64,000 nucleotides of DNA from Actibacterium sp. XHP0104. Its GTDB lineage: Bacteria > Pseudomonadota > Alphaproteobacteria > Rhodobacterales > Rhodobacteraceae. Shown piece by piece: positions 1-8,848 of the stretch. Position 1 is the stretch's first letter. Every line of letters begins with the position of its first letter. Made by a program: the position numbers and the translations under genes. The stretch lies in the NCBI RefSeq assembly GCF_025751515.1, contig NZ_JAOWLE010000002.1:1-64000 (forward strand), written 5' to 3'. Under the pieces are notes generated by a model. That model saw only the letters and a list, made by a program, of their open reading frames with translations. It was not told the DNA's origin and made no database searches.

Positions 1-133
1 CGGTGAACGCGGCGGCCTTTTCGTCATTGCCCGCATAGGTCGCGGCAACCTCATAGCCCGCGGCCTTCAGCGCTTTCGAAATCGCTTCGCCGATGCCACG
101 CGATCCGCCGGTGACGAGTGCAACTCTCTTCAT
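1..133 (-). CDS. phaB: Acetoacetyl-CoA reductase, 5' end only
   Basis: This is the first 44 residues of a short-chain dehydrogenase; the rest lies beyond the window edge. The TGGSRGIG dinucleotide-binding motif follows the first beta strand at residues 8-15. The following AISKALKAAGYEVAATYAGN stretch resembles PhaB of Rhodobacterales, which reduces acetoacetyl-CoA with NADPH to (R)-3-hydroxybutyryl-CoA for polyhydroxybutyrate synthesis. The ATG is preceded by an AAGGAGGAG ribosome site at good spacing. No thiolase gene (phaA) lies upstream on this strand, so phaB appears to have its own promoter. A FabG-like reductase is the alternative. Confidence 0.85.
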   Translation of the reverse strand, partial: MKRVALVTGGSRGIGEAISKALKAAGYEVAATYAGNDEKAAAFT

Positions 134-152
134 TGATCTCCTCCTTTATCAA

Positions 153-171
153 AGGTCAGCTTGGCTGACCT
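153..171. promoter_or_regulatory. Dyad in phaB leader
   Basis: AGGTCAGC and GCTGACCT form a perfect 8-bp inverted repeat separated by TTG. It lies about 20 bases upstream of the phaB start codon, where a bound repressor or an RNA hairpin could act. The binding protein is unknown. Confidence 0.45.
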
Positions 172-242
172 GTGCGACCTCTAAACTATTTTTCGCCATT
201 CTGGCAGGGCCGCAGATGCAATGGCGTTATGCAATTCTGATA

Positions 243-260
243 TGGTTTAACGTTAAACCA
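243..260. promoter_or_regulatory. Perfect 18-bp palindrome, operator candidate
   Basis: TGGTTTAACGTTAAACCA is its own reverse complement over all 18 bases. It has a central CG, as LacI-family operators often do. It lies about 110 bases upstream of phaB. No regulator gene for it is visible in this window. Confidence 0.5.
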
Positions 261-276
261 ATTTGTTGTCACCTGA

Positions 277-288
277 TTTGCATGCAAA
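277..288. promoter_or_regulatory. TTTGCATGCAAA palindrome, possible PHB-regulator site
   Basis: This is a perfect 12-bp palindrome with TGCA-type half-sites upstream of phaB. Alphaproteobacterial PhaR repressors are reported to bind TGC/GCA palindromes, so PhaR is a possible binder. That assignment is inferred only from position and motif style. Confidence 0.35.
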
Positions 289-403
289 CTGTCCTTCCCC
301 CGCGCGCAATTAAGCCAGCAGGGGCGGGGCTTCTCCAAAGGGAAAATGACGCCACGTCAAAGATTGAAAATAGTCAGGTAATATCAATCGGTTGGGCGCA
401 ATC

Positions 404-435
404 AAAAAAAACCGCCGCCCGGTGAGGGGCGGCGG
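404..435 (-). terminator. Rho-independent terminator of the helicase gene
   Basis: CCGCCGCCC (412-420) pairs with GGGCGGCGG (427-435) around a 6-base loop. Read on the minus strand, the stem is followed by eight T residues (complement of 404-411). It lies about 90 bases beyond the helicase stop codon. Confidence 0.85.
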
Positions 436-521
436 TGTGTGCAGGTTTCCGCACGGATCAGGGCCGGGGCGTGCGGTATGTCGCACGCGTCGAGTCGGCG
501 AGAGGCGTGTTGCGGCCCGGT

Positions 522-1775
522 TCAGGCCGCGCGTTTGTGGCGCGGACGCCGGCGTTTGGCGCGCGGTTTGGCCTGTGCGGCCCCGCCATCGGGGCGACCG
601 CCGCCCCTGCGCGGGCGCGGCGCGGCCTTGCCGCGATCCAGATCGTCCGGCCGGGTGCCGGCACCGGTGGGCACCTCGATCTTCATCAGTTTCTCGATCT
701 GGCGCAGCAGGTCGGTATCCTCGGGGGTGCAAAAGGCGATGGCCTGACCCTCGCGCCCGGCGCGGGCGGTGCGGCCGATCCGGTGCACATAGTTGTCGGG
801 CACTTCGGGCAGGTCATAGTTGATCACATAGGCGACGCCCGGAATGTCGATGCCGCGCGCGGCCACGTCGGTGGCGACCAGCACGGTGGTCGTGCCATCG
901 CGGAACCCCTTGATGGCGCGGTCACGCTGGCCCTGGCTTTTGTTGCCATGGATCGATGCCGCGTTGAACCCGTCGGCCACCAGCCCCTTCATCAGCTTCT
1001 CGGCGCCGTGCTTGGTGCGCGAAAACACCAGCGTCAGCGCCTCGGGATCGCGCGACAGGATCTCGCGCAGGCGGGCGGGCTTGCGCGGCTTATCGAGGAA
1101 CTCGACCGATTGCTCGATCTTGTCGGCGGCCTTGCCCGGGGGCGAAACCTGCACCTTGCGCGGGTTGCTCAGGTAGGCGCTGCTCAGCTCTTCCATCTGT
1201 TTGGGCATGGTGGCCGAGAACAGCATGGTCTGGCGCGGGGTGCCCAGGCGCGGCGCGATCTTGCGCAGCGCATGGATAAAGCCCAGGTCCAGCATCTGGT
1301 CGGCCTCGTCCAGCACCAGAAACCGGACCGAGCCCAGATCGACCGCGCCGCGATCCATCAGGTCGATCAGGCGGCCGGGGGTGGCCACCAGAATATCGGT
1401 GCCGCGCGACAGTACGCTGATCTGACGGCCGATCGACTGGCCGCCGACCACGGTGTTGACGCGGACCTTGGTCTTTTCGGTCAGGCCGCGCAGGCTGTCG
1501 GCGATCTGGTTCACCAGCTCGCGCGTGGGGGCCAGGATCAGCGCCTTGACGGTCTTGGGCTCGGGCTTGCCGGGCTGCGCCAGCAGCCGGTCGATCAGCG
1601 GCAGGCCAAAGGCCAGCGTCTTGCCGGTGCCGGTCTGGGCCAGGCCCAGCAGGTCATGCCCGTCCAGCAACAGCGGGATCGCCTGGTTCTGGATCGGGGT
1701 CGGTTGGGTAAAGCCGCTGCGTTTCAGCGCCTCGTTCAGTGCCGGCGCAAGGCCGAGCATATCGAAATCGAACAC
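522..1775 (-). CDS. rhlE: DEAD-box ATP-dependent RNA helicase, RhlE type
   Basis: This is a cytoplasmic RNA helicase of about 417 aa that unwinds short RNA duplexes with ATP, probably in ribosome assembly or RNA decay. It shows the Q motif around GFTQPTPIQ (residues 21-29), Walker A AQTGTGKT (46-53), then DEAD, SAT and HRIGRTARAG, in family order. The last roughly 45 residues form an Arg/Lys/Gly-rich tail typical of RhlE proteins. I chose the GTG start at 1775 because AAGGAAA lies just upstream and the protein then begins FDFDMLGL. In-frame ATG codons at 1802 and 1814 are alternatives. It is monocistronic, with its own terminator downstream. Confidence 0.9.
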   Translation of the reverse strand: MFDFDMLGLAPALNEALKRSGFTQPTPIQNQAIPLLLDGHDLLGLAQTGTGKTLAFGLPLIDRLLAQPGKPEPKTVKALILAPTRELVNQIADSLRGLTEKTKVRVNTVVGGQSIGRQISVLSRGTDILVATPGRLIDLMDRGAVDLGSVRFLVLDEADQMLDLGFIHALRKIAPRLGTPRQTMLFSATMPKQMEELSSAYLSNPRKVQVSPPGKAADKIEQSVEFLDKPRKPARLREILSRDPEALTLVFSRTKHGAEKLMKGLVADGFNAASIHGNKSQGQRDRAIKGFRDGTTTVLVATDVAARGIDIPGVAYVINYDLPEVPDNYVHRIGRTARAGREGQAIAFCTPEDTDLLRQIEKLMKIEVPTGAGTRPDDLDRGKAAPRPRRGGGRPDGGAAQAKPRAKRRRPRHKRAA

Positions 1776-2115
1776 GTATTTCCTTTCGGGCCGCACCGAC
1801 ATGGCACGACGCATGTATCAGGCCGCACATTCGCGCGGCGCACGTGGGTTCACGTGACCGTGGCACATACGGGCGCATCCCGTTCTGTCCGGCCGACGTG
1901 TCAGGAACCCTGCGTGATGGGGAACTGGAGAGTTTCAACGCTGATGGCCCGCAAAGGGGCACGGCTTGCTCACGCGGCAGCGCAGCGTTGGTGCCGCAGT
2001 GCAGTATTGTCGCGCCGCTGTCAAGCATTGCGTTCGGGGGCTGTTTCGCGCGCGGTCCTGAAAAGTCTTGATTATTGTCAAGGTGCGCGACGCCGCACTG
2101 CGTCATCCAGCCCGC
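1776..2115. other. Divergent promoter region between rhlE and the nos operon
   Basis: This is about 340 bases without a supported gene. It contains the 5' leader of rhlE, two CACGTG palindromes exactly 10 bases apart (1841-1846 and 1851-1856), and an FNR-type box at 2068-2081 facing the nos genes. Frames crossing the stretch are extensions of rhlE antisense frames. Confidence 0.6.
2068..2081 (+). promoter_or_regulatory. FNR/NNR-type box upstream of the nos operon
   Basis: TTGAT-TATT-GTCAA matches the FNR/DNR/NNR consensus TTGAT-N4-ATCAA at nine of ten positions. It is the only such box between rhlE and nosC, as expected for a low-oxygen or NO-induced nos promoter. If the box sits at the usual -41.5, transcription starts near 2116, which is the predicted nosC start codon. 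Confidence 0.75.
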
Positions 2116-2496
2116 ATGACACGCGTTGCGACCTCTTTCCTGAGTCTTCTGCTGGCGCTCTGCCTGATGATGGCAGCTGCGGCGGGCGGCTCTCTGAGAA
2201 CTGCGCACGCGCTGAGCCAGGCCGGTCAGATGTCGATCATCATCTGCGGCAATAACGGTGTCGAGGAAATAACCCTCGACCGTAACGGCAACCCGGTCAC
2301 GCCGGCCCCCGCGGGCGAGTGCGACCATTGCGCCGATTGCTCGCTGGTTCCCCTTGCCGCTCTGCCCGCCGTCACGGCCGGCGCCGTGCCCGCCACGGCC
2401 CGCGCCCTGCCGCAGGTCGTGGCCCCCGTGCTGCTGAAATGGGCGCAGCGGGTCGAACATCCGTCCCGCGGTCCTCCAAGCCATTCCAAGGTCTGA
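2116..2496 (+). CDS. nosC: NosC-like exported CxxCxxC protein
   Basis: This is a small protein of about 126 aa with an N-terminal hydrophobic segment (TRVATSFLSLLLALCLMMA) that looks like a signal peptide or anchor. A CDHCADC motif of the CxxCxxC type lies near the middle. Small exported CxxCxxC proteins encoded just before nosR have been called NosC in the Paracoccus denitrificans nosCRZDFYLX cluster; DUF2946 proteins look similar. The function is unknown, and a metal or redox role is inferred from the cysteines. I chose the ATG at 2116 because it gives a clean signal peptide. The stop is 4 bases before nosR. Confidence 0.65.
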   Translation: MTRVATSFLSLLLALCLMMAAAAGGSLRTAHALSQAGQMSIIICGNNGVEEITLDRNGNPVTPAPAGECDHCADCSLVPLAALPAVTAGAVPATARALPQVVAPVLLKWAQRVEHPSRGPPSHSKV

Positions 2497-2500
2497 TTGC

Positions 2501-4699
2501 ATGAAACGCTTTGCCCAAACCCTGTGCCGTTCCCTTTTGACCAGCCTGGTGCTGCTGGTCGCCGCGCTGAGCGCGGGCTGGGCACAAACCTCAGCGCCGG
2601 TTCTGGCGGAATATCTGGCCAAGGTCGCACCCGCTGACATGGCCGAAGGCGCTGACGGATATGGCAGCCTGCGCAGCGATGTCGCCGCGGCGCCGATCCT
2701 GAAAGCGGGCAAGGAAATCGGCTACGTCTTTGTGACGTCCGATTTCGTGGGCACCACCGGTTATTCGGGCAAGCCGATCCACACCATGGTCGCCGTCGAC
2801 ATGGAGGCACGCATTCTGGGCGTGCAGTTGGTCAAGCATTCCGAGCCGATCGTTCTGATCGGCATTCCCGACAGCAAAATCATCAAGATGGTCGAAGACT
2901 ACAAGGGCATGGACCTTGTAGCCGAGGCCGCGGCCGGCGGGTCGGGCCATGATCTGAACATCATCTCGGGCGCCACCGTGACCGTGATGGTCATCGACGA
3001 CAGCATCGTGCGCGCGGGCATCAAGGTCTCGCGGATGCTGGGGCTGGGCGGGCTGAGCGCCGATATCGACACCGGACCGAAATTCCAGGTCAACGCCGAC
3101 ACCACCGCCCCCGACAGCTGGATGGAAATGGAAGGCGACGGCACCGTGCGCCGCCTATCGCTGGATGTGGGCCAGATCAACACGGCCTTCGAGGCGGTCG
3201 ACGACCCGCGCGCCGCCAAGCGCGCCCTGACCGAAGCGCCCGAAACCACCTTTATCGACATGCAGGCCGCGCTGGTCAGCGTGCCGGGCATCGGTGCCGC
3301 CATTCTGGGCGAGGCCGAGCACCGCAACCTGCGCGACTGGCTGGCGCCGGACGAGCACGCCGTCGCCGTGGTGGGCCGGGGGATGTATTCCTTCAAGGGC
3401 TCGGGCTATGTGCGCGGCGGTATCTTTGACCGGATCGTGCTGATCCAGGATGACGTGTCGGTGCGCTTTCGTGACCGGATGCATCGCCGTATGGGCGTGA
3501 TCGAGGCCTCGGACGCCCCCGAATTCGTCGAACGCGACATCTTCAAGATCCCCGCCGATGTCGGCTTTGACCCGACGCGGCCCTTCCGCCTGCAGCTGCT
3601 GGTGCAGCGCGACGTGGCGGCGATTGAAAAGGTCTTTACCACCTTTGATCTGGGCTATCAGCTGCCCCAGCAATACCTGACGCCGGTCAACGCCGCCCCC
3701 GCGGCCGCCGCGTCCGCCGACGATGCCCAAAGCGAAGCCGCGGCCCAGTCGGCCCTGTGGAAGCGCATCTGGCAGGACAAGACCGTCGAGGTCATCATCC
3801 TGTCGGCCATGCTGGCGGTGCTGTCGCTGGCGTTCTTCTTCCAGAACTTCCTGACCCGCTCGGAAAAGGCCACCTTCTGGTTCCGCATGTCGTTCCTGAC
3901 GGTGACGCTGGTTTTCCTCGGCTGGTATGCCAATGCGCAGCTGTCGGTGGTCAACCTGATGGCGCTGTTCGGGGCGCTGGTCTCGGGCTTTAGCTGGCAG
4001 GCCTTCCTGCTGGACCCGCTGACCTTCATCCTGTGGTTCTCGGTCGCGGCGGCGCTGCTGTTCTGGGGGCGGGGGGCCTATTGCGGCTGGCTGTGCCCGT
4101 TCGGCGCCCTGCAAGAGCTGAGCAACCGCATCGCGCGCAAACTGGGCGTGCCGCAGATCACGCTGCCCTGGGGGCTGCACGAACGGCTCTGGGCGCTGAA
4201 ATACATGATTTTCCTCGGGCTGTTCGGCATCTCGCTCTACTCGATCGAACAGGCCGAACACCTGGCCGAGGTCGAGCCGTTCAAGACCGCGATCGTGCTG
4301 AAGTTCATGCGCGCCTGGCCCTTCGTGGCCTATGCCGCCGCGCTGCTGATGGCCGGCCTGTTCGTCGAACGCTTTTACTGCCGCTACCTGTGCCCGCTGG
4401 GCGCGGCGCTGGCCATTCCGGCGCGGCTGCGGATGTTCGACTGGCTGAAGCGCTACAAGGAATGCGGCAGCCCGTGCCAGACCTGCGCCAATGAATGCAT
4501 GGTCCAGGCGATCCACCCGACTGGTGAGATCAACCCCAATGAGTGCCTGAACTGCATGCACTGCCAGGTTCTCTACCAGTCTGACCAGAAATGCCCCGTC
4601 GTGATCCGCCAGCTAAAGCGGCGCGCGGCGGTCACAAGCCCCGATCTGCCTCGGGCGAATAAAGAGGCGGTCGCAAACCACCCGAATGTCGGGAAATAG
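2501..4699 (+). CDS. nosR: NosR, membrane flavo-iron-sulfur protein of nitrous oxide respiration
   Basis: NosR is a 732-aa inner-membrane protein needed for nos expression and for electron supply to NosZ. A signal peptide (about residues 1-29) leads into a periplasmic FMN-binding domain with SGATVT at 156-161; Thr159 is the probable covalent FMN site. Several membrane helices follow, with two CX3CP motifs (Cys528/532 and Cys627/631). The cytoplasmic C-terminus carries two ferredoxin-type clusters: Cys655/659/662/666 and Cys682/685/688/698. Length and domain order are those of full-length NosR. It starts 4 bases after nosC and is followed 15 bases later by nosZ. Confidence 0.97.
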   Translation: MKRFAQTLCRSLLTSLVLLVAALSAGWAQTSAPVLAEYLAKVAPADMAEGADGYGSLRSDVAAAPILKAGKEIGYVFVTSDFVGTTGYSGKPIHTMVAVDMEARILGVQLVKHSEPIVLIGIPDSKIIKMVEDYKGMDLVAEAAAGGSGHDLNIISGATVTVMVIDDSIVRAGIKVSRMLGLGGLSADIDTGPKFQVNADTTAPDSWMEMEGDGTVRRLSLDVGQINTAFEAVDDPRAAKRALTEAPETTFIDMQAALVSVPGIGAAILGEAEHRNLRDWLAPDEHAVAVVGRGMYSFKGSGYVRGGIFDRIVLIQDDVSVRFRDRMHRRMGVIEASDAPEFVERDIFKIPADVGFDPTRPFRLQLLVQRDVAAIEKVFTTFDLGYQLPQQYLTPVNAAPAAAASADDAQSEAAAQSALWKRIWQDKTVEVIILSAMLAVLSLAFFFQNFLTRSEKATFWFRMSFLTVTLVFLGWYANAQLSVVNLMALFGALVSGFSWQAFLLDPLTFILWFSVAAALLFWGRGAYCGWLCPFGALQELSNRIARKLGVPQITLPWGLHERLWALKYMIFLGLFGISLYSIEQAEHLAEVEPFKTAIVLKFMRAWPFVAYAAALLMAGLFVERFYCRYLCPLGAALAIPARLRMFDWLKRYKECGSPCQTCANECMVQAIHPTGEINPNECLNCMHCQVLYQSDQKCPVVIRQLKRRAAVTSPDLPRANKEAVANHPNVGK

Positions 4700-4714
4700 G
4701 GAAAGGAAGACACC

Positions 4715-6658
4715 ATGTCTGAGAAAGAGAAACATGGCCTGAGCCGTCGAGGCTTTATGGGCGCGACGGCCACCGGTGCGGCCCTGATGGGCGGCGTCGG
4801 CGGTCGGCTTGGCCTGCTGGGCGGCACCGCTGCCCTGACCGCGGCCACTGCCGGCAAAGCCAGCGCCAGCGGCGGCAGCGGCGATCACGCGATGCCCGGG
4901 CCGGGCGAGCTGGACGAGTATTACGGCTTCTGGTCGTCGGGCCAGACCGGCGAGATGCGCATCTTGGGCATCCCCTCGATGCGCGAACTGATGCGCGTTC
5001 CGGTCTTCAACCGCTGCTCGGCCACCGGCTGGGGTCAGACCAATGAAAGCCTCAAGGTCTTGACCGAGAACATGCTGCCCGAAACCAAGGCGTTTCTGGC
5101 CGCGCAGGGCAAGAAGGTGCATGACAACGGCGACCTTCACCACGTCCACATGTCCTTTACCGAGGGCAAGTATGACGGCCGCTTCCTGTTCATGAACGAC
5201 AAGGCCAACACCCGCGTCGCCCGTGTGCGCTGCGACGTGATGAAATGCGACAAGATCCTCGAGATCCCGAACGCCAAGGCCATCCACGGCCTGCGCCCGC
5301 AGAAATGGCCGCGCACCAACTATGTCTTTGCCAATGGCGAGGATGAGGTGCCGATGGTCAATGACGGCAAGGTGCTGGATGATCCGTCGCAATACGTCAA
5401 CTTCTTCACCGCCGTGAATGCCGACGAGATGAGCGTCGCATGGCAGGTGATGGTGACGGGCAACCTGGACAACTGTGACGCCGATTACGAAGGCAAATAC
5501 GCGTTCTCGACCTCGTACAACTCGGAAATGGGTGTGAACCTGGCCGAGATGATGGAAGCCGAGATGGACCACGTCGTGGTCTTCAACATCGAAGAGATCG
5601 AAAAAGGCCTCGCGGCCGGCGATTTCATCGAGCTGAACGGCGTCAAGGTGATCGACGGCCGCAAGGGTAAGAACAAGAACTACACCCGCTACATCCCGAT
5701 CCCCAACAGCCCGCACGGCTGTAACATGGCGCCCGACAAGATCCACCTGTGCATCAACGGCAAACTGTCGCCCACGGTGTCGGTGATCGACGTGCGCAAG
5801 CTGGCTGATGTGTTCTACAACAATGCCGAGCCCCGCTCGGTTGTGGTGGCCGAACCCGAACTGGGCCTCGGGCCGCTTCACACCTGCTTTGACGGCAAGG
5901 GCAACTGCCTGACCACGCTGTTCCTGGACAGCCAGGTGGTGATGTGGAACCTCGACAAGGCCGTGCGCGCCTATGCGGGTGAAGATGTCGATCCGATCAT
6001 CACCAAGAAGGACGTGCATTACCAGCCGGGCCACAACTCGACCACGATGGGCGAAACCCTCGAGGCCGACGGCAAGTGGTATCTCACGATGAACAAGTTC
6101 TCGAAAGACCGCTTCCTGAACGTGGGTCCGCTCAAGCCCGAGAACGAACAGCTGTTCGCGCTGGGTGACAACGATCTTGAGCTGGTGCATGACGGCCCGA
6201 CCTTTGCCGAGCCGCATGACAGCATCCTGGTCCACCGCTCGGTGGTGAACCCGACCAACGTCTGGGATCGCAACGACCCGATGTGGGCCGATGCCCGCGC
6301 CCAGGCCGAGGCCGACGGGGTGAACCTGGATGACTATCAGGATCAGATCATCCGCGACGGCAACAAGGTGCGAGTCTACATGACCAGCCAGGCGCCGCAA
6401 TTCTCGATCGAGCAGTTCACCGTGCAGGAAGGCAACGAGGTTACCGTTTATGTCACCAACCTTGATGACATCGACGACCTGACCCACGGCTTCTGCCTGA
6501 ACAACCATGGCGTCGCCATGGAAGTCGGCCCGCAAGCCACCGCCTCGATCACCTTCACCGCAGCCAAACCCGGCGTCTACTGGTACTATTGCCAGTGGTT
6601 CTGCCACGCGCTGCACATGGAGATGCGTGGCCGCATGTTCGTGGAGCCCAAAGCCTGA
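4715..6658 (+). CDS. nosZ: Nitrous oxide reductase, clade I (Tat-exported)
   Basis: This periplasmic multicopper enzyme reduces N2O to N2. The 647-aa precursor has a Tat signal with SRRGFMG at residues 10-16, which marks clade I NosZ. The N-terminal beta-propeller contains the expected His-rich segments, such as DLHHVHM, for the CuZ cluster. The C-terminal cupredoxin domain carries the CuA ligands [12 protein letters not shown], with Cys626, Cys630, His634 and Met637. All key ligands I can check are present and the frame is intact, so the enzyme should be active. AGGAAGACACC precedes the ATG. The nosD start codon overlaps the stop codon by one base. Confidence 0.98.
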   Translation: MSEKEKHGLSRRGFMGATATGAALMGGVGGRLGLLGGTAALTAATAGKASASGGSGDHAMPGPGELDEYYGFWSSGQTGEMRILGIPSMRELMRVPVFNRCSATGWGQTNESLKVLTENMLPETKAFLAAQGKKVHDNGDLHHVHMSFTEGKYDGRFLFMNDKANTRVARVRCDVMKCDKILEIPNAKAIHGLRPQKWPRTNYVFANGEDEVPMVNDGKVLDDPSQYVNFFTAVNADEMSVAWQVMVTGNLDNCDADYEGKYAFSTSYNSEMGVNLAEMMEAEMDHVVVFNIEEIEKGLAAGDFIELNGVKVIDGRKGKNKNYTRYIPIPNSPHGCNMAPDKIHLCINGKLSPTVSVIDVRKLADVFYNNAEPRSVVVAEPELGLGPLHTCFDGKGNCLTTLFLDSQVVMWNLDKAVRAYAGEDVDPIITKKDVHYQPGHNSTTMGETLEADGKWYLTMNKFSKDRFLNVGPLKPENEQLFALGDNDLELVHDGPTFAEPHDSILVHRSVVNPTNVWDRNDPMWADARAQAEADGVNLDDYQDQIIRDGNKVRVYMTSQAPQFSIEQFTVQEGNEVTVYVTNLDDIDDLTHGFCLNNHGVAMEVGPQATASITFTAAKPGVYWYYCQWFCHALHMEMRGRMFVEPKA

Positions 6659-7989
6659 TGAAACATCTCGTTCCCCATCTGCTGTCCCTGATCCTGCTGG
6701 CCGCACCCGCGGCGGCAGGGCAGATCACCGTGGAACCCGGCGCCGGCGCGCTGGCCGCGGCGCTGCACCGGGCCCAGCCGGGGGACGAGATCATCCTTGC
6801 ACCGGGCCGCTATGCCGGCCCGGTGCATCTGACCCTTGCCGGGCTGACCCTGACCGGACAGCCGGGCGCGGTGATCGACGCCGCCGGAACCGGCAGCGTG
6901 GTGACGGTTGATGCCGCGCGCGTGACCGTGCAGGGGCTGTCGCTGACCGGCTCGGGCCGGTCGCATGAAGAGATCGATTCCGGCATCAAGCTGACCAAGA
7001 AGGCCACCGGCGCGCGGGTGATCGGCAATGACATTCAGGGCAACCTTGTCGGGGTCGACATTCACGGCGCCCGCGACGCGCTGGTGCGCGACAACGATAT
7101 CGAAGGCCTGCGCCTGCGCCGCATGAATGATCGCGGCAACGGTATCTATGTCTGGAACTCTCCTGGTGCAGTGGTTGAAGAAAATAGCATAAGATACGGA
7201 CGTGACGGAATTTTCTCTAACACATCCCGCGACAACATCTATCGCGGCAACCTGATGCGCGACCTGCGGTTCGCCGTGCACTACATGTATACCAATGACA
7301 GCACCGTCGAGGGCAATGTCTCGATCGGCAACCATCTGGGCTTTGCGATGATGTATTCCGACCGGATCGTCGCGCGGGACAACATCTCGATCAATGACCG
7401 CGATCACGGGGTCATGCTGAACTATACCAACCAGTCGGATATCTTTGCCAACCTGGTAACGGGCGGCACCAACAAATGCGCCTTTGTCTACAATTCGCAC
7501 CGCAACCTGCTGGCCGAAAACACCTTTGACGGCTGCGAGATCGGCATTCATTTCACCGCCGGGTCCGAGCGCAACACCGTCACCGCCAATGCCTTTATCG
7601 GCAACCGCACGCAGGTCAAATATGTTGGCACCCGCCATGTCGAGTGGAGCCATGACGGCACCGGCAACTACTGGTCCGATCATCCCGCCTTTGACCTTGA
7701 TGGCGATGCCCGCGCCGACAGCGCCTATCGCCCCAATGACCTGATGGATCACATCCTGTGGTCGCAGCCCGCCGCCAAGCTGTTGCTGGGCGCGCCCGCG
7801 GTGCAGCTGGTGCGTTGGTCGCAATCGCAATTTCCCGCCACCCGCGCTGGTGGCGTGGTCGACAGTCACCCCCTGGTCAAGATGCCCGCGCGCGAGATCC
7901 CCGCGCCGCTGCGGCAACTGGCCCAATCTCAGCCGCTCTGGGCGGCAGGAGCAACCGATGACGATACTGACCCTCTCCGGGCTCACTAA
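6658..7989 (+). CDS. nosD: NosD, periplasmic beta-helix maturation protein
   Basis: NosD is a 443-aa protein with a short signal peptide (about residues 1-20) followed by a right-handed parallel beta-helix of CASH repeats. These are visible as repeated GN, N-T-V and D-N-I turns. With the NosFY ABC transporter it is needed to build the CuZ sulfide-copper site of NosZ. The ATG at 6658 overlaps the nosZ stop, and the 3' end overlaps nosF by 32 bases. An oddity is bases 7159-7224 (about residues 168-189), which are only 42% GC and use ATA, AGA, GGA, TCT and ACA codons. The encoded residues still fit the repeat. Confidence 0.95.
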   Translation: MKHLVPHLLSLILLAAPAAAGQITVEPGAGALAAALHRAQPGDEIILAPGRYAGPVHLTLAGLTLTGQPGAVIDAAGTGSVVTVDAARVTVQGLSLTGSGRSHEEIDSGIKLTKKATGARVIGNDIQGNLVGVDIHGARDALVRDNDIEGLRLRRMNDRGNGIYVWNSPGAVVEENSIRYGRDGIFSNTSRDNIYRGNLMRDLRFAVHYMYTNDSTVEGNVSIGNHLGFAMMYSDRIVARDNISINDRDHGVMLNYTNQSDIFANLVTGGTNKCAFVYNSHRNLLAENTFDGCEIGIHFTAGSERNTVTANAFIGNRTQVKYVGTRHVEWSHDGTGNYWSDHPAFDLDGDARADSAYRPNDLMDHILWSQPAAKLLLGAPAVQLVRWSQSQFPATRAGGVVDSHPLVKMPAREIPAPLRQLAQSQPLWAAGATDDDTDPLRAH

Positions 7990-8848
7990 ACGCTATGGCG
8001 CGCAGACCGCGCTGGACGGGGTCGACCTGACCCTGGCCGCCGGCGAACGTGTGGCGCTGTTGGGCCATAACGGCGCCGGGAAATCGACGCTGATGAAGCT
8101 GGTGCTGGGGCTGATCCCGGTCGATGCCGGCAAGGTCTCGGTCGCGGGCCACGCGCCCGGTTCCTCCGTGGCGCGCGCGCTGACCGCCTATCTGCCCGAG
8201 AACGCCGCCTTTCATCCGGCCCTGACCGGGCGCGAGCAGATCCGCCATTACCTGCGGCTGCGCGGCGACGATCCGGCCAAAGCCGACGGGCTGCTGGAAC
8301 GCGTCGGGCTGGGCGATGCGGGCCGGCGCCGGATCGGCACCTATTCCAAGGGCATGCGCCAGCGCATCGGCCTGGCTCAGGCCCTGATCGGGGCGCCGCG
8401 CCTGATGATCCTGGACGAACCCACATCGGGGCTTGATCCGGTGTCGCGCCGCGAATTCTATTCGCTGCTCGATGAGCTGTCGGCGGCGGGCACGGCGATC
8501 TTGCTGTCATCGCACGCCCTGTCCGAGGTCGAGGCCCGCACCGATCGCATCGCCATCCTGTCGGACGGGCGGCTGGTGGCCGAAGGCAGCCTGCCCGAGC
8601 TGCGCATCCGCGCCGCGCTGCCGCTGACCGTGCATCTGCGCCCGCGCGACGGGCAGGCCGACCAACTGGCCAGCGCCTTCCCCGAGGCCAGCATGGCCAA
8701 TGGCGTTCTCAGCTTTTCCTGCCCTGCCACCGACAAGCTGGCGGTGATGGGGCGGATCTCGGGCCTGGCGCCGCAGATCGACGATTTCGAGGTGCTGCCG
8801 CCCAGCCTGGACGACATCTATTCCCATATCAGCCGGAGGGCCGCGTGA
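7958..8848 (+). CDS. nosF: NosF, ABC transporter ATPase for NosZ maturation
   Basis: NosF is a 296-aa cytoplasmic ATPase that energises the NosFY transporter, which supplies a sulfur species for the CuZ site of NosZ. Walker A GHNGAGKST, the signature-like region around TYSKGMRQRIGLAQ, Walker B MILDEPTSGLDP and the switch histidine (SSHALSEVE) are all present in order. The ATG at 7958 follows AGGAGCAACCG and lies within the end of nosD, which implies coupled translation. The TGA stop overlaps the nosY start codon (TGATG). Confidence 0.96.
   Translation: MTILTLSGLTKRYGAQTALDGVDLTLAAGERVALLGHNGAGKSTLMKLVLGLIPVDAGKVSVAGHAPGSSVARALTAYLPENAAFHPALTGREQIRHYLRLRGDDPAKADGLLERVGLGDAGRRRIGTYSKGMRQRIGLAQALIGAPRLMILDEPTSGLDPVSRREFYSLLDELSAAGTAILLSSHALSEVEARTDRIAILSDGRLVAEGSLPELRIRAALPLTVHLRPRDGQADQLASAFPEASMANGVLSFSCPATDKLAVMGRISGLAPQIDDFEVLPPSLDDIYSHISRRAA

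Larger units (their letters stand above)
134..521. other. Intergenic region between phaB and the helicase gene
   Basis: This is a 388-base stretch with no convincing gene. It holds the phaB leader and promoter region, three perfect palindromes (153-171, 243-260, 277-288) and the terminator of the helicase gene (404-435). The stretch from about 175 to 400 is clearly AT-richer than the flanking genes. Open frames that cross it have no ribosome site and run antisense to the helicase. Confidence 0.7.

Noticed and set aside
435-2255. Long plus-strand frame opposite the DEAD-box helicase
   Set aside because: It is antisense to the helicase with a low-complexity product; the helicase motifs on the minus strand decide the coding strand.
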